A DNA stretch of 6,271 nucleotides from Synergistaceae bacterium UBA5560. GTDB taxonomy: Bacteria; Synergistota; Synergistia; Synergistales; Aminiphilaceae. The stretch covers positions 1-6,271 of the forward strand of contig DIMS01000031.1 in the NCBI GenBank assembly GCA_002425685.1. Reading direction: 5' to 3'. The first letter of the stretch is position 1. Every line of letters begins with the position of its first letter. Below, piece by piece: positions 5,701 to 6,271 of the stretch. The notes under the pieces were generated by a model that was not told where the DNA came from, made no database searches, and saw only the letters and a list, made by a program, of their open reading frames with translations. Position numbers and translations under genes: made by a program.

Positions 5701-6271
5701 CTCCTCCCGTGCACCCCGTCCGGTCTCCTGAAAAAACCCTCACACTCCCCTCACGCATGGAACCGCAGGGACGGAACATGCGGCAACGAGGTAAACCGTC
5801 CGTCCGGAAAAAGGCACCGCGTCCGGTATGACGACAATGGCGCCTCCTTCCCGGCCCGGACAACTTCCGGTGGCGTCGGGGGTTCCTTCACATGCCCCAG
5901 CCTGCCGGTTCTCAAACCAATGTAATCGGGTCACTCCCCTTCTTCAGGTTGCCGTCGTTCAGACGCCTTCCCTTTACACTTCCTTTGAAAAATCGCAACG
6001 ACGTTGTAGGAACGGCCTGCTAGGCTTCAGAAGAAACCCGGCGATTCCCTAAAGAACCGGTTGCCTGTTTCCGGCAGGGACGAGCGGGAACGGTGTTACG
6101 GAGCATTCCGCCTCCTTTCGTGAAGGGAAAACCCCAGAGGGGCGAGCGGGAACTGCGTTACGGAGCATTCTCTTTCCGAGGTGGAATGGGAGCGGATGGG
6201 TCCGGAGAAGACGAGGCGAAACAAGATGGGATGCAAGAAGACGGAACGAAAACGGGGCCGAGGCGCGAAAA
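5701..6271. other. Gene-poor region upstream of the cyclase, to the window end
   Basis: About 570 bp without a convincing gene. Short open frames exist but show no domain, no ribosome binding site at a proper distance and poor composition. I saw no riboswitch fold. It holds the two 28-nt direct repeats (listed separately), a small palindrome CAACG-A-CGTTG at 5996-6006, a CCCC-AGA-GGGG hairpin at 6132-6142, and from about 6184 an almost pyrimidine-free run. That run is open in two plus-strand frames from ATG 6186 and ATG 6196 to the edge. The second would give a very basic peptide (MGPEKTRRNKMG...) with GAGGTGG 11 nt before the ATG, so a gene entering from here cannot be excluded. Confidence 0.5.
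6081..6170 (+). repeat. Pair of 28-nt direct repeats, 62-bp period
   Basis: CGAGCGGGAAC, three variable bases, then GTTACGGAGCATTC occurs at 6081-6108 and again at 6143-6170. Of the 28 positions, 25 are outside the variable triplet and all 25 match exactly. The 34 bp between them contain a small hairpin. They could be paired regulator sites for a gene starting to the right, or a duplication scar; they are too short and too few to call a CRISPR array. Confidence 0.75.

Noticed and set aside
5611..6060. c-di-GMP riboswitch upstream of the cyclase
   Set aside because: I looked for GEMM-type conserved motifs on the minus strand and saw none.
6081..6170. Second CRISPR array
   Set aside because: Only two copies, with a variable centre within the repeat, and no resemblance to the repeat at 1-534.

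Overview
The window looks like a GC-rich chromosome segment from a Gram-negative bacterium. The evidence is a membrane-anchored dCache/HAMP diguanylate cyclase, mostly G/C third codon positions, and strong GGAGG-type ribosome binding sites. Nothing seen here fixes the phylum; Desulfobacterota, Synergistota or other GC-rich groups would all fit. The left half is an accessory, defence-related region, and the right half carries one ordinary signalling gene on the opposite strand.

Left part (1-534): the trailer end of a CRISPR array. There are nine 30-nt repeats (the first cut by the window edge) and eight spacers of 32-37 nt. Repeats end in GGAAAC, and decay is confined to the right end, so the leader lies to the left, outside the window. 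No cas gene is visible. After the array comes a decayed or recoded reading frame of unknown function (about 536-880). Its last stop codon overlaps the start of the next gene as ATGA. That gene (877-1692) is a compact M28/M42/M20-type zinc aminopeptidase-like protein with all the usual metal-ligand positions.

Middle (1693-3451): a 311-bp spacer containing two sets of helically phased direct repeats leads into the most notable gene (2004-3215). It is a CARF-domain protein of the APE2256 kind with a RelE-like C-terminal domain, which matches the layout of the cyclic-oligoadenylate-activated mRNA interferase Cami1 (CARF-wHTH-RelE) from type III CRISPR systems. Immediately after it lies a diverged second copy of just its 3' end (3216-3310), the relic of a second paralogue. 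A 123-bp inverted-repeat, MITE-like element follows (3329-3451).

Right part (3452-6271): on the minus strand, the 3' tail of an AAA ATPase of the DUF4143 type survives as a relic (3558-3716). It supplies the stop codon of a full-length diguanylate cyclase (3697-5610, minus) that has a dCache sensor, HAMP, GGEEF active site and RxxD inhibition site. From 5700 to the end there is no convincing gene, only a candidate promoter, a pair of 28-nt direct repeats and a purine-rich run at the right edge.

How the parts may work together: the array plus the CARF-RelE protein suggest a type III CRISPR response in which a Cas10 enzyme elsewhere in the genome makes cyclic oligoadenylate, and the effector then cuts mRNA on ribosomes. 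The zinc hydrolase sits between the array and the effector, but any defence role for it is inference from position only. The duplicated gene tail, decayed frame, MITE-like element and ATPase relic indicate a region with repeated gain and loss of genes.
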